Part shown: positions 21,865 through 31,022 of the stretch, one piece after another
Numbering within the stretch: the first letter of the stretch is position 1
How the letters are laid out: the number at the start of each line of letters is the position of its first letter
Origin: Campylobacteraceae bacterium
GTDB taxonomy: Bacteria > Campylobacterota > Campylobacteria > Campylobacterales > Campylobacteraceae
Reading direction: 5' to 3'
NCBI GenBank assembly: GCA_031274495.1
Contig: JAISQB010000036.1
Span: forward strand, 1-47,922
DNA: 47,922 nt
Notes under the pieces: generated by a model
What the model was told of the DNA's origin: nothing
Seen by the model: only the letters and a program-made list of their open reading frames with translations
The model's database searches: none
Translations under genes and position numbers: made by a program

Positions 21865-22542
21865 ATGTCTGAACTTTTTCTCTTCGCAGGTCTTATCTCC
21901 GACAACCACACTTGGCTTGTTCTATCTCAAATGCTTATAGTTGCCGTTATTGTTCTTCTTGTAGCTAAAGCAGCTACATCGTCTTTGCAGCTTGTGCCAA
22001 GAGGGGCGCAAAATGTTATGGAGGCGTTTCTTGAGGGCATTATAGGTATAGCCTCAGAGGTCGCAGGAGAAGAGGTTGCCAGAAGATATCTACCGTTGGC
22101 GGCTACTATCGCGCTGTTTGTCTTCGTCTCAAATATGATAGGTGTGATTCCAGGATTTGAAGCTCCTACGAGCAATGTCAATATAACTTTGCCGCTGGCT
22201 TTGATGGTATTTTTGTACTATAACTTCGAGGGCATCAGAAGAAACGGTTTTGTAAAATATTTCAAACACTTTCTTGGACCAAACATCTTTTTGGCTCCGT
22301 TGATGTTCCCGATAGAGATCATCTCGCATATCTCAAGAATCGTCTCTTTATCGTTCCGACTCTTCGGAAATGTCAAGGGTGACGACCTCTTTTTGATGGT
22401 TATACTATTCCTCGCTCCGTGGGTTTTACCGATATTGCCGTTTTTCATATTGGTATTTTTCGGCGCACTGCAGGCTTTTATATTTATGATATTGACTTAT
22501 GTCTATTTGGCCGGTGCGGTACAAATCAGCGAAGAGCATTAA
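21865..22542 (+). CDS. atpB: F0F1 ATP synthase subunit a
   Basis: This 225-residue proton-channel subunit of the F0 sector has about six helices. It carries the essential arginine in [20 protein letters not shown] (the SxxLRxxGN-type motif of helix 4, here SFRLFGN) and the C-terminal [16 protein letters not shown] helix. It stands apart from the other ATP synthase genes, which is the usual arrangement in Campylobacterota. The next gene starts 12 bases after its stop. Confidence 0.96.
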   Translation: MSELFLFAGLISDNHTWLVLSQMLIVAVIVLLVAKAATSSLQLVPRGAQNVMEAFLEGIIGIASEVAGEEVARRYLPLAATIALFVFVSNMIGVIPGFEAPTSNVNITLPLALMVFLYYNFEGIRRNGFVKYFKHFLGPNIFLAPLMFPIEIISHISRIVSLSFRLFGNVKGDDLFLMVILFLAPWVLPILPFFILVFFGALQAFIFMILTYVYLAGAVQISEEH

Positions 22543-22554
22543 GAAGCGCAAAAT

Positions 22555-22842
22555 TTGCGAAAATCATACTTTGAGTTTTTAATCAGTTTTTTAGCGGGAG
22601 CCTCTTGGGCTCTCGTGCTTTTTGGTGCTGTTTTATTCTATCTTATCTTCTCGCGTTTTGGTTTTTTCGCTGGATTTTTAGGGGCTTTTGTCGGTTCACT
22701 TTTCGGACTTTTTGTAGTTTTGATGGTTGAGATAGCGTATATACAGATACAAAAGTTGGAGGAGTTGAAGCGCCAGACAAAACTGCTTGAAGAATTATTA
22801 AAAAAAGCTCCCCCAAAAGATGATATCGTATCTGATAACTGA
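22555..22842 (+). CDS. Small two-helix membrane protein downstream of atpB
   Basis: This 95-residue protein has two transmembrane segments (about 8-30 and 33-62), a charged coiled-coil-like tail (KLEELKRQTKLLEELLKKA) and a hydrophilic end. A similar gene follows atpB in C. jejuni (Cj1203c, from memory). The start is TTG at 22555. Ribosome binding sequence is weak (AAGAAG), so translation may depend on atpB. Its last 23 bases overlap the ThiE-like gene. Function unknown, and a link to the ATP synthase is inference from position only. Confidence 0.72.
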   Translation: MRKSYFEFLISFLAGASWALVLFGAVLFYLIFSRFGFFAGFLGAFVGSLFGLFVVLMVEIAYIQIQKLEELKRQTKLLEELLKKAPPKDDIVSDN

Positions 22843-23371
22843 CCCGAAATTTTACACAAACAGACCAAGCCTTATTGCTTCAAAACTCTATGGAATTTCA
22901 AAAAAGCATAAGATAGATTATGCGTGTTTAAGAGATAAAGACTCTTTGAACTATAAAGATGAAGCAAAAATTTTTGTAGTGGTATGTGATAACTTGAAGA
23001 TAAAATCCATTTTACATACTTTTTGGCAAGAAGCATTAAATTTTGGGGCTTTTGGAGTTCACTTTGCTACGAAAGATTTTGAAAAAATACCTTTAGCTAA
23101 AAAAGAAAATCTTTTTGTCATAGCAAGCGCACATTCGCTTGATGAGGCAAAAGAGGCGGTAGATTTGGGGGCTGATTTTATCACGATAAGCCCCATTTTT
23201 TACACTCCTGACAAAAATAAGCCCCTTGGTTTAGAGAAGTTAAAAGAAATAACAGCTAAAATACCGACTAAATGTATCGCGCTTGGAGGCATCTTAGAAG
23301 AGTCCCAAATCCTGGCAATTAAAGAGGCTGGGGCTGCTGGTTTCGCGTCCATCCGCTATTTTTTAAATTAA
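22820..23371 (+). CDS. ThiE/TenI-like TIM-barrel protein
   Basis: This 183-residue TIM barrel of the thiamine phosphate synthase group opens with SYLITDPKFY. It has CLRDK for the pyrophosphate-contacting loop, and SAHSLDEAKEAVDLGADFITISPIFYTPDKNKPLGLEKL, which matches ThiE strands 5-7, then CIALGGI. Two ThiE features are weak: the NDR loop is replaced by VCDNL, and GVHLGQxD reads GVHFATKD. It may therefore be a TenI-like or divergent ThiE rather than an active synthase. The start overlaps the upstream gene. gatB follows after 18 bases. Confidence 0.72.
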   Translation: MISYLITDPKFYTNRPSLIASKLYGISKKHKIDYACLRDKDSLNYKDEAKIFVVVCDNLKIKSILHTFWQEALNFGAFGVHFATKDFEKIPLAKKENLFVIASAHSLDEAKEAVDLGADFITISPIFYTPDKNKPLGLEKLKEITAKIPTKCIALGGILEESQILAIKEAGAAGFASIRYFLN

Positions 23372-23389
23372 ATTTTAAAGGTTTATGTA

Positions 23390-24820
23390 ATGTTTGAAGT
23401 TGTGATTGGTTTGGAGATTCACGCGCAATTAAACACCAAAACGAAGATTTTTTGTTCGTGCGCCACGAGTTTCGGGGAAAATCCAAATACCAATGTCTGC
23501 CCCGTCTGTTTGGCGCTTCCCGGAGCACTTCCCGTTTTAAACAAAGAGGCTGTAAAAAAGGCCATATCTTTTGGAACAGCCATCAATGCGACTGTCAACA
23601 AACGCTCTATTTTTAACAGAAAAAACTACTTTTACCCCGACCTTCCCAAAGCCTACCAGATAAGCCAATTTGAGATTCCCATCGTCGAAAAGGGTGAGGT
23701 TTATATAGATTTGGAGGATGGCACGACAAAGAGGATAGGCGTTACAAGGGCGCATTTGGAAGAGGACGCGGGCAAAAATATACACGAGGCAAATACAAGC
23801 AGCGTTGATTTAAACCGTGCGGGCACGCCGCTTCTTGAGATAGTAAGCGAGCCTGATTTGCGAAGTTCAAATGAGGCTATTTTGTATCTTAAAAAAATCC
23901 ACGCGATACTACGATATATCAACATCAGCGACGCCAATATGCAAGAGGGCAGCTTCAGATGCGACGCCAATGTCTCCATAAGACCAAAAGGCGACACGAA
24001 GCTATACCAAAGGGTCGAGATAAAAAACTTAAACTCATTTAGATTTATACAAAAAGCTATAGATTTTGAGGTGGAGCGCCAAAGCGAAGCGTGGACGGAC
24101 GGCGTTTACGACAAAGAGGTCGTGCAAGAAACCAGGCTTTTTAATATAGAAACGGGCGAGACGAGAAGTATGAGAAGTAAAGAGGATAGCGCGGAGTACC
24201 GCTACTTTCCGGATCCTGACTTGTTGCCTGTGATATTAAGCGACGATATGATAGACGAGTGCAGTAAGATCCCAGAACTCCCCGACGAAAAAAAAGCGCG
24301 CTATGTAAAAGAGCTTGGCGTTAAGCCATATGATGCAGGGGTTATCACAAGTTCTGTGGAGTTGGCAAAGTATTTTGAAGAGATGATTGGCTTTGGAGCA
24401 AGTCCAAAAAATAGCGTAAGTTGGCTTAGCGTCGAGCTTTTGGGGCGTCTTGGAAATGGGGTAGGGGTGGAAAACTCCCCCGTGAAGGCTTCCAAATTGG
24501 CTGCGCTCGTTAAAAGGATAGAGGACGGCACGGTGAGCGGCAAAGCGGCGAAAGATATCTTGGACTTTTTGATGCAAAATGACGAAGATATCGACCAAGT
24601 TATCGATAAATTAGGACTTAAGCAAGTAAGTGATGACGGCGCTATCATAGCTATCATCGACGCGGTTTTAAGCGCAAACGCCGACAAGGCAAATGAGCTT
24701 AAAAACGGCAAAGAGAAGCTTTTCGGATTTTTCGTAGGGCAGGTGATGAAAGAGAGCAAGGGGGCGGCAAATCCGTCAAAGGTCAATGAGCTTTTGAAAG
24801 ATAAGTTGGGATTGAAGTAG
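23390..24820 (+). CDS. gatB: Asp-tRNA(Asn)/Glu-tRNA(Gln) amidotransferase subunit B
   Basis: This 476-residue GatB binds tRNA and carries the kinase and transamidation centre of GatCAB, which forms Gln-tRNA(Gln) and, where needed, Asn-tRNA(Asn). Motifs visible are [18 protein letters not shown] at the start, the zinc-site cysteines ([21 protein letters not shown]), the [20 protein letters not shown] signature and the C-terminal YqeY-like helical tail. It is followed by gpsA and the dihydroorotase homologue, the same order as in C. jejuni. GatA and GatC are not in the window. Confidence 0.97.
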   Translation: MFEVVIGLEIHAQLNTKTKIFCSCATSFGENPNTNVCPVCLALPGALPVLNKEAVKKAISFGTAINATVNKRSIFNRKNYFYPDLPKAYQISQFEIPIVEKGEVYIDLEDGTTKRIGVTRAHLEEDAGKNIHEANTSSVDLNRAGTPLLEIVSEPDLRSSNEAILYLKKIHAILRYINISDANMQEGSFRCDANVSIRPKGDTKLYQRVEIKNLNSFRFIQKAIDFEVERQSEAWTDGVYDKEVVQETRLFNIETGETRSMRSKEDSAEYRYFPDPDLLPVILSDDMIDECSKIPELPDEKKARYVKELGVKPYDAGVITSSVELAKYFEEMIGFGASPKNSVSWLSVELLGRLGNGVGVENSPVKASKLAALVKRIEDGTVSGKAAKDILDFLMQNDEDIDQVIDKLGLKQVSDDGAIIAIIDAVLSANADKANELKNGKEKLFGFFVGQVMKESKGAANPSKVNELLKDKLGLK

Positions 24821-24838
24821 CAATTTAAAGGAAGACTT

Positions 24839-25723
24839 ATGGATATATCGGTCATCGGCGGCGGTAAATGGGGGCAGGCTCTGCACTTTGCCTTTTCGCA
24901 AAACCATACAAGCATCATCACCTCAAGGACGAAAAAAGATATTCCAAATTTTGTAACTCTTCAAAAGGCACTTAGTAACAGATATCTTGTTGTAGCCTTG
25001 CCTGCACAGATAGTGGGTGAGTGGCTTAAGAATAATTTCAAGTACAACAACCAAAAGGTGATGGTCGCCGCCAAAGGTATCGAAGAGAGCAGCGGGCGGT
25101 TTTTGAATGAGATATTTTCGGATTTTGTCCCAAGCGAAAATCTCGCCTATCTCTCAGGTCCCTCATTTGCTGCGGAGGTCGTAAAGGCACTGCCGACGGC
25201 TCTGGTGGTAAGCTCCAAAAACAGAGATACGGCGCGTGAGTTTTGCGCCTTTTTTCCAAATTTTATCAAATCTTACGCGGATGATGATATCGTCGGAGCC
25301 GAGATAAGCGGCGCGTATAAAAATGTCTTGGCGATTGCCAGCGGAGTGTGCGACGGGCTTAATTTAGGACTTAACGCGAGGGCAAGCCTTATAGCCAGAG
25401 GGCTTGTTGAGATGCAAAGATTTGGCTTAAGCTTTGGCGCGAAAGAGGCGACATTTTTGGGACTTAGCGGCGCGGGAGATCTATTTTTGACCGCTTCAAG
25501 CACACTCTCACGCAACTACCGCGTGGGCGAAGCTCTGGCAAAAGGCTTAAAACTTGATAAAATATTGCAAGAGTTAGGCGAGGTGGCAGAAGGGGTTTTG
25601 ACCTCAAGAGCCATCAGCAAAATCTCAAAAGAGAAAAATATCTACACCCCCATAGCAAGGGAGGTGAGCCTCATCATAGACGGGAAATCTCCGCTTGACA
25701 GCTTAAGAGACTTACTCGCGTGA
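24839..25723 (+). CDS. gpsA: Glycerol-3-phosphate dehydrogenase [NAD(P)+]
   Basis: This 294-residue enzyme reduces dihydroxyacetone phosphate to sn-glycerol-3-phosphate for phospholipid synthesis. Visible motifs are the NAD(P)-binding GGGKWGQAL (residues 7-15), AAKGIE, LSGPSFAAEV, and the catalytic lysine region EISGAYKNVLAIASG with GLNARASLIARGLVEM. It has AAGGAAG before the ATG and sits in the gatB-gpsA-pyrC2 cluster. The length is slightly shorter than the E. coli enzyme, as usual in this phylum. Confidence 0.96.
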   Translation: MDISVIGGGKWGQALHFAFSQNHTSIITSRTKKDIPNFVTLQKALSNRYLVVALPAQIVGEWLKNNFKYNNQKVMVAAKGIEESSGRFLNEIFSDFVPSENLAYLSGPSFAAEVVKALPTALVVSSKNRDTAREFCAFFPNFIKSYADDDIVGAEISGAYKNVLAIASGVCDGLNLGLNARASLIARGLVEMQRFGLSFGAKEATFLGLSGAGDLFLTASSTLSRNYRVGEALAKGLKLDKILQELGEVAEGVLTSRAISKISKEKNIYTPIAREVSLIIDGKSPLDSLRDLLA

Positions 25724-25770
25724 AAACGCTTGGGGTTATGCGAATTTTAAAACTACGGTAAAGGATTTAT

Positions 25771-26994
25771 ATGTTGATTAAAAATGCCAAAATATCGGGC
25801 GAAGAGAGCCTAAAAGATGTTCTTATCGAGGGAGATAAGATAGTTAAAATAGCAGATAGTATAAAAGGCGAAAACGAAGTTATAGACGCTAAGGGTGCAT
25901 ATCTGCTATCAGGTCTTATCGATCTAAATGTGAGGCTCAAAAACGGCGTTCTTAATCAGAAAAATTTAGACACTCTCTCCAATGATTGCGCCAGAGGCGG
26001 GGTTACGACATCTTTGATTATTCCTGATTTTTTGCCACGTCTTGATAATGAGAGCTTTTTGGAGCTTTTAAACGCGAAGGTGCACACTCTGCCCACGACG
26101 ATATTTCTATCGGCTCCTTTGGTGAACGAAGAGACGGACAAACTCAACAATATCGCCACTTTGATACAAAACGGTGCGATTGCCGTCTGGGGTAAATCGC
26201 ATGTAAACTCCAATCTCATCCGCCGCGGCATACAATACGCAAAGATGAAACAGACGCCGTTTTTGATAGACTGCTATGATAACGACTTGGACGATAACGG
26301 CGTTATGAACGAGGGCGAAGTGTCGTTTAAATTGGGACTCCCCGGTATCTCAAAAGTATCCGAAACAAGCGAAGTGGCAAAGCTTTGCGAGATAGCCGGA
26401 TACTACGAGCAAAAGCCCATCCTTTTCCAAACACTCTCGGCAAAACGCTCCATCGAACTCATAAACGGCGCCAAAAAATCCCTAAACGCTTACGCGGAAG
26501 TCTCTATCCACCACCTTTTGAAAAACGACAGCAGCTGCGATGAATTCAACACTTACGCAAAAATCAAACCGCCGCTAAGAGATGAGGACGAGCGTCAAAA
26601 GTTGATAGAAGAGTTAAAAGAGGGCGGCATAGATATCCTTACCTCCGCCCACTCCCCGCGCTCCATCCTATATAAAGATGTGGCGTTTGAGGAAGCAGCG
26701 TATGGCATCCACGCCGTTTGTGACTATCTGTGTTTAGCTTATACACATCTGGTCGATACAAAACTAATAAGCATAGAACAACTCATAGACCTAACAAGCA
26801 AAACCCCCGCGAAAATTTTAGGCTTAAAAACCAAAGGCGAGATAAAGGAAGGATTTGACGCCGACTTGGTTATATTCGACACAGAATATAAAGAGAAGCT
26901 AAATATACCGGACTCCATATATTCAGGCGAAACGCTAAAGGGTAGGGTACTGAAAACGATAGCTAAAGGCAAACTTGTTTTTGAGAGAGCTTAA
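25771..26994 (+). CDS. Dihydroorotase homologue lacking metal ligands (PyrC2/PyrX-like)
   Basis: The 407-residue protein aligns by eye with class I dihydroorotase over its length (LSGLIDLNVRL, YDNDLDDNGVMNEGEVSFKLGLPG, EVSIHHLL, KIKPPLRDEDER, SKTPAKILGL). However, the metal-binding D-x-H-x-H is D51-L-N53-V-R55, and the catalytic TDHAPH motif reads SAHSPR. It should be inactive as a hydrolase. Non-catalytic PyrC-like proteins that stabilise aspartate transcarbamoylase are known in Pseudomonas (PyrC'/PyrX), and a structural role of that kind is my inference. The order gatB-gpsA-pyrC2 is conserved. Confidence 0.88.
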   Translation: MLIKNAKISGEESLKDVLIEGDKIVKIADSIKGENEVIDAKGAYLLSGLIDLNVRLKNGVLNQKNLDTLSNDCARGGVTTSLIIPDFLPRLDNESFLELLNAKVHTLPTTIFLSAPLVNEETDKLNNIATLIQNGAIAVWGKSHVNSNLIRRGIQYAKMKQTPFLIDCYDNDLDDNGVMNEGEVSFKLGLPGISKVSETSEVAKLCEIAGYYEQKPILFQTLSAKRSIELINGAKKSLNAYAEVSIHHLLKNDSSCDEFNTYAKIKPPLRDEDERQKLIEELKEGGIDILTSAHSPRSILYKDVAFEEAAYGIHAVCDYLCLAYTHLVDTKLISIEQLIDLTSKTPAKILGLKTKGEIKEGFDADLVIFDTEYKEKLNIPDSIYSGETLKGRVLKTIAKGKLVFERA

Positions 26995-27043
26995 TTTTTA
27001 GCGTGTCAAATCGGACGAGTTTTATTCTTGGGTGGAAAAACAC

Positions 27044-28519
27044 CTAACCAAACTCCACAATCTTATCGGCGATTTTTTGGGAGAAGGTTTTGTCGTGTTC
27101 TACGAAAAGCATTGTGGGGCGGTACTGTAGGAGTAGATTTTCTATCTGTATGCGCGAGAGTACATCTATGAAATTTAGCGGTTCGTCCCAGATGTATAGG
27201 TGTGCGCTTTCGCATAGGCTTTTTGCGATGAGGATCTTTTTCTTTTGTCCGGCGCTGAATTCGCTTATCTCTTTTTCAAGTGCTGCGCGGGAAAAGTCAA
27301 GTTTGCGCAAAATCGTCTTAAAAAGGCTCTCGTCTATATCGGAAGCTTTCGCGAACTCTTTTAGGTTGCCTGCAAGCGATGATGTATCTTGCGCCACATA
27401 GGATATTTTAAGTCCGCTTGGGATGTGAAGCGTGCCGCTAAAGTCTATCTTTTCGCCCAATATAAGTTTCAACAGTGTACTCTTGCCGCAGCCGTTTGCC
27501 CCTTTTAGCCAGACGCGCTCTTTGTTTTCGATGGTAAAGTTTAGATTTTGAAAAACAGGTTTTCCGTAAAAAACGCTAAGATTTACCGCCTCTACCAATC
27601 TTTTGTTGGGATATTCTAAGGGCGAGAGTTTCAAATCCGACGCGTATTCGAGGTTTTTTAGCAGTGCTTGCTTCTCTTCTATGGCTTTGTCACGGCGGTT
27701 TTGGGTGTTTTTTGATAGCTTCATAAGTTTGGCGGATTTGTGTCCTATGAAGCCTTTATCTGCCGCAACCCCTTTTTCTATGTGGTATTTTTCGCGCTCC
27801 GTTTTGCCGGACCAAGTGCCGATCTTCTTTGAAGCCTCCTGAAGGCGCTCTATATCTTTGGCGAGTTTTCTGTTTTGCGCCAACTCAAAATTGTCCCTAT
27901 ACTCCCTATTTTGCCACCAAGTGGAAAAATTACCCTGCCGCACCTCTATATCGGCGCGGTTTATGGATAGGATGTGGTCCGTGCAGCTATCCAAAAAATA
28001 GCGGTCGTGCGAGACTAATATAAAGCCGTTTTTGCGCTTCAGATACTCCGCCACCGTCTGTCTTGCATTGATGTCAAGATGGTTTGTGGGCTCGTCTATG
28101 AGTAAAAAGTTGTTCTCTTTCAAAAATAGTATCGCCAGCATCGCCTTTGTCTGTTCGCCGCCGCTTAGCATTTCAAAGGCTCTGTGTAAAATATCTTGGT
28201 TTAGTTGCAGTAGCGAAATCTCTTTTTCCAACTGCCACAGCTCCGCCAAAGGGCAAATCTCAAAAGCTATCTCGCAAAGAGTCCTCCTCTTATCTTCCAC
28301 AACAAATGGAAAATAGTCAAACTCCACTGACGCGGATATAGTACCCGTGTATTCATACTGCCCCATCAGAAGCTTCAAAAGCGTCGTTTTACCGCGTCCG
28401 TTTCTGCCGATAAGTCCAAGCTTCCAGTTAGTATCCAAAATGATGGAGATGTTTTTAAAAAGGCTCTCAAAACTACCTTCGTGAGTGAAACTTAGATTTT
28501 TGATAGATACCTGCGACAT
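27044..28519 (-). CDS. ABC-F ribosome-associated ATPase, Lsa-like
   Basis: This 491-residue soluble twin ATPase has two ABC domains and no membrane helices. First domain: Walker A GRNGRGKTT (38-46), signature LSGGEQTKA (118-126) and Walker B FLLIDEPTNHLD. Then a long charged linker (about residues 205-300, the antibiotic resistance arm). Second domain: GANGCGKST, FSAGQKKK and LYIWDEPLNFID. The opening (NLSFTHEGSFESLF, DTNWKLGLIGRNGRGKTT) strongly recalls Lsa(A)-type proteins of Firmicutes, which rescue ribosomes from lincosamides, streptogramin A and pleuromutilins. Resistance here is inferred, not shown. It is convergent with the upstream cluster and could be the last gene of the minus-strand run. 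Confidence 0.85.
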   Translation of the reverse strand: MSQVSIKNLSFTHEGSFESLFKNISIILDTNWKLGLIGRNGRGKTTLLKLLMGQYEYTGTISASVEFDYFPFVVEDKRRTLCEIAFEICPLAELWQLEKEISLLQLNQDILHRAFEMLSGGEQTKAMLAILFLKENNFLLIDEPTNHLDINARQTVAEYLKRKNGFILVSHDRYFLDSCTDHILSINRADIEVRQGNFSTWWQNREYRDNFELAQNRKLAKDIERLQEASKKIGTWSGKTEREKYHIEKGVAADKGFIGHKSAKLMKLSKNTQNRRDKAIEEKQALLKNLEYASDLKLSPLEYPNKRLVEAVNLSVFYGKPVFQNLNFTIENKERVWLKGANGCGKSTLLKLILGEKIDFSGTLHIPSGLKISYVAQDTSSLAGNLKEFAKASDIDESLFKTILRKLDFSRAALEKEISEFSAGQKKKILIAKSLCESAHLYIWDEPLNFIDVLSRIQIENLLLQYRPTMLFVEHDKTFSQKIADKIVEFG

Positions 28520-28555
28520 ATATCTCCCTTAGGGGGAAATTTTAGCGTAAATCAG

Positions 28556-29284
28556 TTAAAAGTCATAATATATGCGAGATAGATAGAGCCCTGTACTTGG
28601 CGCGGCTTTGGTAAAAATGCGTATTTTTTTGTCTATCTGCGCTTTTAACTCATCAAGTGTAAGTGTGCCCTCTTGCACGGCAAAAGCCGCCCCCGCCATC
28701 ATTCTCACCTGCGAGCGCAAAAAGCCGTCTCCCAAAAAGCGCAAGACGGTAAATTTTTTATACCTGTAAGCGTCTGCTTTGTAGAGTGTCCTGATATCGT
28801 CTTTCGTCGGGCTTCCCGTCTTTTTGAAGTAGCCAAAGTCGTGCTTGCCTTGAAACAGAGACAGAGTCTGATTTAACAAACTCACATCAAGCCTTTGCCT
28901 TAAAAGCGCAAATTCGCCCAAAAACGGCGCGTACTCACCCTCGTAGCAGATATATCTATAAAGCCTCTTTTTGGCGTCAAATCGCGCGTGCAAGCTTTCA
29001 CTGACGGGTATAGTTTTTCTTACATATACGGATGGATACAAGAGGCGATTTAGCGTGTTTTTGAACTTTTCCAAATCCTCCCAAAAAGTGGGCAGGTCGA
29101 TGTGTACTACTTGATTTAGCGCGTGTACGCCGCTATCTGTGCGTCCGCTGCCGATTGGTTTGGATGTTATGCCAAGCTCTTTTAGCGCGAATATGATTCT
29201 ATCCATAACGCTATTTTTGTTTGGCTGTTTTTGAAATCCTTGAAATTTGCTCCCGTCGTAACTGATGTAAAGAAAAACTCGCAT
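28556..29284 (-). CDS. truA: tRNA pseudouridine(38-40) synthase
   Basis: This 242-residue enzyme converts U38-U40 in the tRNA anticodon stem to pseudouridine. It has the N-terminal YDGSKFQGFQKQP segment, the catalytic aspartate in GSGRTDSGVHALNQ (about residue 47), and the C-terminal RFLGDGFLRSQVRMMAG motif. It lies directly after the LptF/G-family gene with no gap, so they share a transcript. Length is usual for the family. Confidence 0.95.
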   Translation of the reverse strand: MRVFLYISYDGSKFQGFQKQPNKNSVMDRIIFALKELGITSKPIGSGRTDSGVHALNQVVHIDLPTFWEDLEKFKNTLNRLLYPSVYVRKTIPVSESLHARFDAKKRLYRYICYEGEYAPFLGEFALLRQRLDVSLLNQTLSLFQGKHDFGYFKKTGSPTKDDIRTLYKADAYRYKKFTVLRFLGDGFLRSQVRMMAGAAFAVQEGTLTLDELKAQIDKKIRIFTKAAPSTGLYLSRIYYDF

Positions 29285-30301
29285 TTAAAAGCGTTTGAGT
29301 ATTTTTTGTCTGAAAAAGATATACGATATCGCAAATCCCGCGCCAAATACTAAAACAACGCCTATTATCGGATGAATTTGACCTATGAGCATTATCGCGG
29401 CGAAGTAGGCTAATATCGCAAACGAGATACCAAAATATACACCCGTGCGCTCGTATCTGTAGGTGACTATGCCAAAGCCAAGCGCAAAAAGTGTGGTCGC
29501 GAAGGGGAATAGGGCGATGAGCATATAAAATACAAAATCTTTAGCTTTCTTTTTGTCTTCAAATATGTCAAACCAGTAGCTTTTTATATCTTCCACGCCG
29601 CTTATCTGGTCGCTGATGGGCGTGCGCATAAACATCGTCTCAAACTCTAATTGGTTGATGTTTTCGTCGGTTATGTCGTATGCTTTGCCTGATTTCAACT
29701 CAAGGTTCATTTCGCCGCGATTGTTGTTGATAAAGGCTTCCGACGCAGAGACGATTTTGTCGCCTGCTTGTTCGTTTTGGTACATTATAATCTCTTTGTA
29801 AGAGTCGCGCCCTGCGCTATTGACAAAGACAAACCAATCTGAAAACTTTTGCCCAAACTCGGTGGCTTCTATATTGAACTTCGCTTGTGCTCTTTTATAA
29901 TCTATAAAATTTGCCTGCAACTCCTTTGAGAGCGGCATCAAAACAAGCACATTTACTACTAAAAAAGCCGAAAGAAGCGTTGATATGGTAAGGAAAAAGT
30001 TGGCTATCTTGTTGGGTGAAAAGCCAAGCGAAAAGAGAACTATCGTCTCATTTTCGCGCGAAAGTTTAAATAGGGCTATCGCGAGAGCGATAAAAAATGT
30101 AATCGGCAGCGTAAATATAAAGACTTTGGGCAGCAAAAACATATATAGTTTGCCAAGCTCAAAAAATGAAATCTTTATAACGGAAGTGATGCGCGCTATC
30201 TGTATAAAATAGATAATGGAAGTGATGAAAAATAGCGTAAAAAAGAGCGAGCCGAACACGGACAAAAATTGGCTTAAAAGGTATTTGTTGGTTTTAGACA
30301 T
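29285..30301 (-). CDS. LptF/LptG-family lipopolysaccharide export permease
   Basis: This 338-residue inner-membrane protein has three N-terminal helices, a periplasmic jellyroll of roughly 150 residues (about 110-255) and three C-terminal helices, the YjgP/YjgQ fold. Motifs include the N-terminal KYLLSQFLSVFGSLFF and LSRENETIVLFSLGFSPNKI in the coupling loop. It forms part of the LptB2FG extractor of lipopolysaccharide. Whether it is F or G cannot be settled by eye, so no symbol is given. It overlaps the prepilin peptidase gene by 8 bases. Confidence 0.87.
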   Translation of the reverse strand: MSKTNKYLLSQFLSVFGSLFFTLFFITSIIYFIQIARITSVIKISFFELGKLYMFLLPKVFIFTLPITFFIALAIALFKLSRENETIVLFSLGFSPNKIANFFLTISTLLSAFLVVNVLVLMPLSKELQANFIDYKRAQAKFNIEATEFGQKFSDWFVFVNSAGRDSYKEIIMYQNEQAGDKIVSASEAFINNNRGEMNLELKSGKAYDITDENINQLEFETMFMRTPISDQISGVEDIKSYWFDIFEDKKKAKDFVFYMLIALFPFATTLFALGFGIVTYRYERTGVYFGISFAILAYFAAIMLIGQIHPIIGVVLVFGAGFAISYIFFRQKILKRF

Positions 30302-31022
30302 AGATATACTTCAAAAGGGTCGAAATTTGCGGCGCGAATAGATATGTGATAAAAAGCCCCATCGCCAAAAACGGGATAAACGGCAGTTCAAAACCCTTTT
30401 TGGCGACAAGAAAAAAGGCGGGCAGGGCGAAAAGTGCCGATATATATATAGCGAACAGTCCGCACGACACGCCAACCATCGCTCCGATAATCGCCGCTAT
30501 GATGATATCCGCTTCGCCCATAGCCTCTTTTTTGATGACTGCTGAGATGATGATACGAAGCAGCGCGAAACCGCCCGCGAACAAAAGCGCGTATTCGACT
30601 CTTGCCAAAAAATCAGGATGCGCGAATACCAAAACAAGCGCGGGGATACTTAGTGAGTCGGGTACGGCTTTGTATCTTAAGTCTATGATGGAGAGTGCAA
30701 AAAGCAGGGCAAATATCAATCCGTCGAAAAAGGCTATGTAGATATTGTCCGCCTTCAAAGCGCAGACGAGGAATAAAATCGCCGTGATAAGTTCGATAAG
30801 CGGGTATTGGAGGCTGATTTTCTCTTTGCAAAAGGCGCATTTACCGCGCAAAAATATCCACGAAAAGAGCGGTATATTGTGGTACCATTTTAAGGGCGTA
30901 TCGCAGTTGGTGCAGTGAGAGGCGGGGAATACTACGCTCTCATTTTTTGGGATGCGCAAGATTAATACATTTAAAAACGAGCCAAAAAGCAAGCCAAAAA
31001 CGGTCAATATTATGATATTCAT
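30294..31022 (-). CDS. Type IV prepilin peptidase / N-methyltransferase
   Basis: This 242-residue A24-family aspartic peptidase cleaves type IV pilin or pseudopilin leaders and methylates the new N-terminus. It has the GSFLNVLILRIPKNESVVFP start and the zinc-binding C-x2-C pair (CTNCDTPLKWYHNIPLFSW and CAFCKEKISLQYPL). It also has the two catalytic aspartates, in IIDLRYKAVPD (about residue 114) and GEADIIIAAIIGA (about 168). No pilin genes are nearby. It overlaps uppS by 4 bases and the LptF/G gene by 8, inside a compact envelope operon. The symbol could be pilD, gspO or comC, depending on the pilus system served. Confidence 0.92.
   Translation of the reverse strand: MNIIILTVFGLLFGSFLNVLILRIPKNESVVFPASHCTNCDTPLKWYHNIPLFSWIFLRGKCAFCKEKISLQYPLIELITAILFLVCALKADNIYIAFFDGLIFALLFALSIIDLRYKAVPDSLSIPALVLVFAHPDFLARVEYALLFAGGFALLRIIISAVIKKEAMGEADIIIAAIIGAMVGVSCGLFAIYISALFALPAFFLVAKKGFELPFIPFLAMGLFITYLFAPQISTLLKYIYV

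Noticed and set aside
26995-27043. Terminator between the convergent dihydroorotase homologue and ABC-F gene
   Set aside because: Only a 7-bp stem with a G-U pair (TTGGGTG/CACCTAA) and no T run, which is too weak to annotate with confidence.
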